Positions 59,685-64,000 of a stretch of 64,000 nt of DNA are shown in pieces; positions within the stretch are counted from its first letter, which is position 1; each line of letters starts with the position of its first letter. The notes beneath the pieces are model-generated. The model did no database searches, was not told the DNA's origin, and saw nothing but the letters and a program-made list of their open reading frames with translations. This DNA comes from CADEEN01 sp031379365 (GTDB lineage: Bacteria > Pseudomonadota > Gammaproteobacteria > Burkholderiales > Burkholderiaceae_C): assembly GCA_031379365.1 (NCBI GenBank), contig JANNFB010000371.1:1-64000 (forward strand). The letters are read 5' to 3'. The translations under genes were made by a program, and so were the position numbers.

Positions 59685-62273
59685 ATGAGCAAGTCATTGA
59701 TCATTGCCGAGAAGCCCAGCGTGGCGCAGGACATCGTGCGCGCGCTGACCCCGAGTGCGGGCAAGTTCGAGAAGCACGCCGAGTACTTCGAAAGTGAGCG
59801 CTATGTCGTCACCTCGGCGGTCGGCCACCTGGTCGAGATCAAGGCGCCGGAGGAGTTTGATGTCAAGCGCGGCAAGTGGAGCTTCGCCAACCTGCCGGTG
59901 GTGCCGCCGCACTTCGACCTGGCGCCGATCGACAAGGCCAAGACGCGCCTGAACGCCGTCGTCAAGTTGGTCAAGCGCAAGGACGTCACCGACCTGATCA
60001 ACGCCTGCGACGCGGGCCGCGAGGGCGAGCTGATCTTTCGCCTGATCGTGCAGTACGCCGGCAGCGAGAAGAAGCCGATCGATAAACCCATCACCCGGTT
60101 GTGGTTGCAGAGCATGACGCCGCAGGCCATCCGCGAGGGGTTCGAGGCCTTGCGCACGGACAAGCAGATGCTCGGCCTGGCGGACGCCGCGCGCAGCCGC
60201 AGCGAGGCCGACTGGCTGGTCGGCATCAACGGCACGCGGGCGATGACGGCCTTCAATTCACGCGACGGCGGCTTCTTCCTGACCACGGTCGGGCGGGTGC
60301 AGACGCCCACGCTGTCGATCGTCGTCGAGCGCGAAGAGAAGATCAGGAAGCACATCTCGCGGCCGTACTGGGAGGTCAAGGCCAGCTTCGCGGCCCAGGC
60401 TGGCGAGTACGACGGCAAGTGGTTCGACCCGAAGTTCAAGAAGGACGAGGACACCGACCGCCGTGCCGACAGGCTCTGGACCGAGTCCGATGCCCAGGCC
60501 ATCGCCCAGGCCTGCCGCAGCCAGCCTGCCACCGTGACGGAAGAGGCCAAGCCGAGCACGCAGGCCAGCCCGCTGCTCTACGACCTGACGACCCTGCAGC
60601 GCGAAGCCAATTCGCGCTTCGGCTTCTCGGCCAAGACCACCTTGTCGCTGGCCCAGGCGCTGTACGAGAAGCACAAGGTGCTGACCTACCCGCGCACCGA
60701 CTCGCGCGCGCTGCCCGAGGATTACGTCAAGGTGGTCAAGGACACCATGACGATGCTCAGCAAGGAAGACCTGCCGGGCCCGCTGCGCCCGCTGGCCGGC
60801 CACGCGGCGAAGGCGCTGAAGGAGGGCTATGTCAAGCCGATCAAGCGGGTCTTCGACAACGCCAAGGTGTCGGATCACTTCGCCATCATCCCGACGCTGC
60901 AGGCGCCCAAGAGCCTGAGCGAGATCGAGGCCAAGCTCTACGACCTGGTCGTCAAGCGTTTCCTGGCGGTGTTCTACCCCAGTGCCGAGTCGATGGTCAC
61001 GACGCGCATCTCGACCGTCAAGGCGGGCGGCAAGGAGCACCAGTTCCAGACCAACGGCAAGGTCCTGGTCAAGCCGGGTTGGCTGGCGGTTTACGGCAAG
61101 GAAGCGCAGGAAGACGACGCCAACTTGGTTGCCGTGCAGCCCGGTGAGGTCGTGCGCACCGAGAGCGTCGACGTCAATGCGCTCAAGACCAAGCCGCCGG
61201 CGCGCTACACCGAGGCCACGCTGCTGTCGGCGATGGAGGGCGCCGGCAAACTGATCGACGACGACGAGTTCCGCGAAGCGATGGCCGAAAAGGGCTTGGG
61301 CACGCCGGCGACGCGGGCGCAAGTCATCGAAGGCCTGCTGTTCGAGAAGTACATGTACCGCGACGGCCGCGAACTGGTGCCCACCGCCAAGGCCTTCCAG
61401 TTGATGACCCTGCTGCGCGGCCTGGACATCGAGGACCTGACCAAGCCCGAACTCACCGGCAACTGGGAGTACCAGCTGGCCGAGATGGAGCATGGGCGCC
61501 TGAAGCGCAGCGCCTTCATGGCCGAGATCGCGGCCATGGCCGAGCGCCTCGTCAAGAAGGCCAAGGAGTACGACCGCGACACCATCCCCGGCGACTACGC
61601 CACGCTGGCCACGCCGTGCCCGAACTGCGGCGGCGTCGTCAAGGAGAACTACCGCCGCTTCGCCTGCACCGGCCAGGCCACAGCAGCCGACGCCACCGGC
61701 TGCGGTTTCTCCATCACCAAGATCCCGGCCGGACGCGCCTTCGAAACCGCCGAGGCCGATGCCTTCCTGCGCGACAAGAAGATCGGCCCGCTGGAGGGCT
61801 TCCGCTCCAAGGCCGGCTGGCCCTTCACCGCCGAGATGAAGCTGGTGCGCGACGACGAGATTGCCAACTGGAAGCTCGAGTTCGACTTCGGCGACGATGC
61901 CAAGCAGGGGGACGGCGAGCCGGTCGACTTCAGTGCCCAGCAGAGTCTGGGCGCCTGCCCGAAGTGCCAGGGCCATGTCTACGAGCACGGCAGCAGCTAT
62001 GTCTGCGAGCATGCCGTCGGGGCCCACATCACTTGCGACTTCAAGAGCGGCAAGATCATCCTGCAGCAACCCGTGGCGCGCGAAGAGATGGCCGGTCTGC
62101 TGGCCAGCGGCAAGACCGCCTTGCTGGAGAACTTTGTCTCCAACAAGACGCGGCGCAAGTTCAAGGCACGCCTGGCCTACGACAAGAAGGAAGGCAAGGT
62201 GATCTTCGAGTTCGAGCCGCGCGCGGCCAAGGCACCGGCGGCGGCGAAAGTGGCCCGCAAGAAGGCCGCCTGA
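59685..62273 (+). CDS. topB: DNA topoisomerase III
   Basis: Type IA topoisomerase that decatenates DNA through a single-strand break. The 862-residue protein has the Toprim motifs (IIAEKPSVAQDI, INACDAGREGELIF) and the active-site Tyr335 in LTYPRTDSR. C-terminal extensions carry zinc-finger-like Cys sets (CPNCGG near residue 645 and CPKCQG) and a lysine-rich tail. ATG at 59685 follows AGGAAGAAGAG. It is longer than E. coli TopB because of the zinc repeats, as in other Burkholderiales. Confidence 0.96.
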   Translation: MSKSLIIAEKPSVAQDIVRALTPSAGKFEKHAEYFESERYVVTSAVGHLVEIKAPEEFDVKRGKWSFANLPVVPPHFDLAPIDKAKTRLNAVVKLVKRKDVTDLINACDAGREGELIFRLIVQYAGSEKKPIDKPITRLWLQSMTPQAIREGFEALRTDKQMLGLADAARSRSEADWLVGINGTRAMTAFNSRDGGFFLTTVGRVQTPTLSIVVEREEKIRKHISRPYWEVKASFAAQAGEYDGKWFDPKFKKDEDTDRRADRLWTESDAQAIAQACRSQPATVTEEAKPSTQASPLLYDLTTLQREANSRFGFSAKTTLSLAQALYEKHKVLTYPRTDSRALPEDYVKVVKDTMTMLSKEDLPGPLRPLAGHAAKALKEGYVKPIKRVFDNAKVSDHFAIIPTLQAPKSLSEIEAKLYDLVVKRFLAVFYPSAESMVTTRISTVKAGGKEHQFQTNGKVLVKPGWLAVYGKEAQEDDANLVAVQPGEVVRTESVDVNALKTKPPARYTEATLLSAMEGAGKLIDDDEFREAMAEKGLGTPATRAQVIEGLLFEKYMYRDGRELVPTAKAFQLMTLLRGLDIEDLTKPELTGNWEYQLAEMEHGRLKRSAFMAEIAAMAERLVKKAKEYDRDTIPGDYATLATPCPNCGGVVKENYRRFACTGQATAADATGCGFSITKIPAGRAFETAEADAFLRDKKIGPLEGFRSKAGWPFTAEMKLVRDDEIANWKLEFDFGDDAKQGDGEPVDFSAQQSLGACPKCQGHVYEHGSSYVCEHAVGAHITCDFKSGKIILQQPVAREEMAGLLASGKTALLENFVSNKTRRKFKARLAYDKKEGKVIFEFEPRAAKAPAAAKVARKKAA

Positions 62274-62281
62274 TCAAATTC

Positions 62282-62303
62282 GGCCGCCCGCGGCCGGGCG
62301 GCC
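62282..62303. terminator. GC-rich hairpin between topB and the binding-protein gene
   Basis: GGCCGCCCG (62282-62290) and CGGGCGGCC (62295-62303) form a perfect nine-pair stem with a CGGC loop in the convergent gap. No T-run on either side; a bidirectional, non-classical terminator is likely. Confidence 0.5.
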
Positions 62304-62306
62304 CGC

Positions 62307-63440
62307 CTATTTCTTGGGCGGTGGCGGGGTGCCGCCCGCGCCGGCGGCCGCCGCGCCCGACGCGGCCGGCGATGCGGGGGCCGCGTAGGCGAAAGTCAGA
62401 CGCGCCTCGCGCATCACGACGCGGTGAAAGCTCTCGGCCTTGTCGAGCCAGGCGACGAAGGGCTCGCCGCTCATCGCAGAAGGTTTGAAGGCGCCCTGGG
62501 CCATGAACTCGCGCCACTCGGGCAGTGCCCTGACCTTGTCGAGGACACCGACGTAGTACGCCACCTGCGCCGGGCTGGCGCCCGGTGACATGAAGATGCC
62601 ACGCATCATGAGGTACTCCACCGGGATGCCGAAGGACATGCAGGTGGGCAGGTCATTCCAGCTCTGGCTGCCGGCCACCTTGCCGAAGTAGTCCAGCTTC
62701 CTGCCGTCGAAAACGCAGAGCGGCCGCACTTTGCCCTCGGTCCAGAGCTTGGCAGCCTCGATCGGGTTGTTGACGGTGATGTCGACCTGGCGCTCGGCGA
62801 GCGCACGGGCCACATCGCCACCGCCCTTGAGCGGCTGGTAGCTCAGGCGCGTCGAAGCCGCCGTCTCGAGCAGCACGCTGAGCAACTGGTCTTCCTGTTT
62901 GCTGCCTGTGCCGCCCAGCTTGATGCTGCCGCGCGCACTGGTGCGCATCGTGTCCAGCAGGTCCTTCGGTGTCTTGTACGGCGATTCCGCGTTGACCCAC
63001 AGCACGAACTGGTCGAGTGCCAGCATCTGCACTGGCGTGATGTCGCGCCAGCTGAAGTCGGTGCCCGTGGCCAGGGGGGTCGTGAACAGGTTCGACAGCG
63101 TGATGATCAACTTGTGCGGGTTGCCGCGCGCTGCCTTGACCTCGAGAAAGCCCTCGGCACCGGAGTTGCCGGTCTTGTTGACGACGGTCAGCGGCTGCTT
63201 CATCAGGCCGTTCTTGGTCACCGCCTGCTGAATGAAGCGTGCCATCAGGTCCGCACCGCCGCCCGCACCGGCCGGCACGACCAGTTCGACCGGCGCCGTC
63301 GGCTCCCAGGCCATGGCAGGGATCGCCAAGCCCAGCAGCCAGGCCGCCAGGCCGCCGCGCACAAGGCGCCAGGGCATCACGCGCCCCGCGGACCGTGCTG
63401 AAGTGCGGTGAGCAAAGCGGGGAGTCGTGTGTGTGTTCAT
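62307..63440 (-). CDS. Bug-family (tripartite tricarboxylate) substrate-binding protein
   Basis: Periplasmic binding protein of the large Bordetella uptake gene family. The 377-residue product has a long n-region, a signal (AAWLLGLAIPAMAWEP) and the Bug core VELVVPAGAGGGADLMARFIQQ and TVVNKTGNSGAEGF. A proline/alanine-rich C-terminal end is unusual. The ATG at 63440 has AAAGG six bases upstream; ATG at 63378 is the alternative. Most Bug proteins are orphans without adjacent transporter genes, as here. Ligand unknown. Confidence 0.92.
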   Translation of the reverse strand: MNTHTTPRFAHRTSARSAGRVMPWRLVRGGLAAWLLGLAIPAMAWEPTAPVELVVPAGAGGGADLMARFIQQAVTKNGLMKQPLTVVNKTGNSGAEGFLEVKAARGNPHKLIITLSNLFTTPLATGTDFSWRDITPVQMLALDQFVLWVNAESPYKTPKDLLDTMRTSARGSIKLGGTGSKQEDQLLSVLLETAASTRLSYQPLKGGGDVARALAERQVDITVNNPIEAAKLWTEGKVRPLCVFDGRKLDYFGKVAGSQSWNDLPTCMSFGIPVEYLMMRGIFMSPGASPAQVAYYVGVLDKVRALPEWREFMAQGAFKPSAMSGEPFVAWLDKAESFHRVVMREARLTFAYAAPASPAASGAAAAGAGGTPPPPKK

Positions 63441-63721
63441 TGGCGACCTTTGCGTCCGTGAGGGGCGCGTCAGACAGGCGAGCTCGGATGCTACGGTGCA
63501 CGGCGGCGACTTGCCGGGCCGGTTTGTGCATTTCTGTGAAAGGGTTGACGAACCGCCCGCATCCAGCATGCCCCCGTGCCAGCCGGAGCGCAGATCGCGG
63601 TGCGCCAGCGACCGCCCTATGATCAAGCGCGCGATGAACCACTGGCTCGACCTCTCCCTGGACCAACGCGGGCACGACGGGTCGGTGCCTTGCGGGCTCG
63701 GCGCAGGCCACCGGTGATGCC
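63441..63721. other. Divergent intergenic region
   Basis: About 280 bases between the Bug-family gene and the AEC transporter. Short open frames run through both strands but none shows protein-like features. No clear promoter could be picked out. Confidence 0.4.
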
Positions 63722-64000
63722 GTGACGCTCCTGGTGCTCTACAAGCTGCTGGCGATCCTCTGCATCGTCCTGTTGGGTTGGGGCGCAGGCCGCTTGCATT
63801 GGCTCGGCACGGGCAATGACAGCAGTGATCCGGCACGGGTGTTGAGCAATGCAGCGCTGTACATCTTCATCCCCGCGCTGCTGCTGCGCACCACGGTCCG
63901 GCTGGACTTCGCGGTGCTGCCCTGGCGCACGATCGGCGCCTTCTTTCTGCCGGCGATTGCGCTGTTGCTGCTGATCTATGCCTGGCAGCGCGGACGCGGC
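63722..64000 (+). CDS. AEC-family transporter, N-terminal part (cut by window end)
   Basis: The first 93 codons of an open frame that runs off the right edge. The translation shows a hydrophobic helix (LLVLYKLLAILCIVLLGWGA), a small loop, then SNAALYIFIPALLLRTTVRL, the typical second segment of auxin-efflux-carrier-type permeases, and a third hydrophobic segment. GTG at 63722 is the likely start; a nearby ATG at 63717 is out of frame. Substrate unknown. Confidence 0.75.
   Translation, partial: MTLLVLYKLLAILCIVLLGWGAGRLHWLGTGNDSSDPARVLSNAALYIFIPALLLRTTVRLDFAVLPWRTIGAFFLPAIALLLLIYAWQRGRG

Noticed and set aside
1..64000. CRISPR arrays, insertion sequences, prophage, toxin-antitoxin or defence genes
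   Set aside because: No regularly spaced direct repeats, transposase motifs, phage structural genes or typical defence domains were seen.

Overview
The window is GC-rich and almost fully coding. Gene content and order (bamE-dapB-exbB-exbD-leuS-lptE-holA; hprK-ptsN-hpf; yajC-secD-secF; DUF1631; smg-dprA-LysM-def-fmt; tkt/gap/pgk) point to a betaproteobacterium of the order Burkholderiales, probably near the Rubrivivax/Leptothrix/Ideonella group. That placement is inferred from synteny and protein style, not from a marker gene. No rRNA, tRNA, CRISPR array, insertion sequence or phage gene was found.

Layout. 1-339 has no supported gene but holds nested inverted repeats. 340-7149 (minus) is an envelope/translation/lysine operon: bamE, dapB, exbB, exbD, leuS, lptE, holA. 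fur (7218) diverges from it. 7660-9674 (minus) carries hprK, ptsN and hpf. corA and a TonB-domain periplasmic protein follow (10056-11546, plus). 11550-18520 (minus) is a tightly coupled eight-gene operon: FAD amine-oxidase-like protein, DUF1365, cyclopropane-fatty-acid-synthase-like methyltransferase, chalcone-isomerase-like protein, MFS transporter, DUF3833 lipoprotein, SDR and NTF2-like protein. It diverges from a MerR-type regulator with a B12-binding domain (LitR/CarH family, 18943) and a ferritin-like di-iron protein (19982). I read this as a light-controlled membrane-lipid modification locus.

20836-25814 (minus): GST, EamA exporter, rhombosortase, glnE. 25936-30953 (plus): YhdP and a nitrilase-type amidase. 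30968-32200 (minus): UbiH-type hydroxylase. 32414-38032 (plus): yajC, secD, secF, DUF1631. 38091-40890 (minus): smg, dprA, LysM protein. 41166-46322 (plus): def, fmt, a lipoprotein, a beta-solenoid GIN-type protein, azlC, azlD, pgk. 46330-48224 (minus): HCCA-isomerase-like protein and a MurU nucleotidyltransferase fused to a GNAT domain. 48374-57346 (plus): tkt, two exported proteins, gap with a clear terminator, and two secreted subtilases ending in Gly-rich sorting tails. 57297-59582 (minus): SPOR protein, birA, SET-domain protein. Then topB (plus), a Bug-type binding protein (minus) and the start of an AEC transporter running off the right edge.

The points most worth a second look are the LitR-type regulator with its lipid operon and unusual leader; the rhombosortase with two candidate GlyGly-CTERM protease substrates; a recurring -10-like hexamer 6-8 nt upstream of many start codons, suggesting leaderless transcripts; a tandem duplication of the nucleotide-binding strand at the DapB N-terminus; an apparently lost start codon in secD; and the MurU-GNAT fusion.
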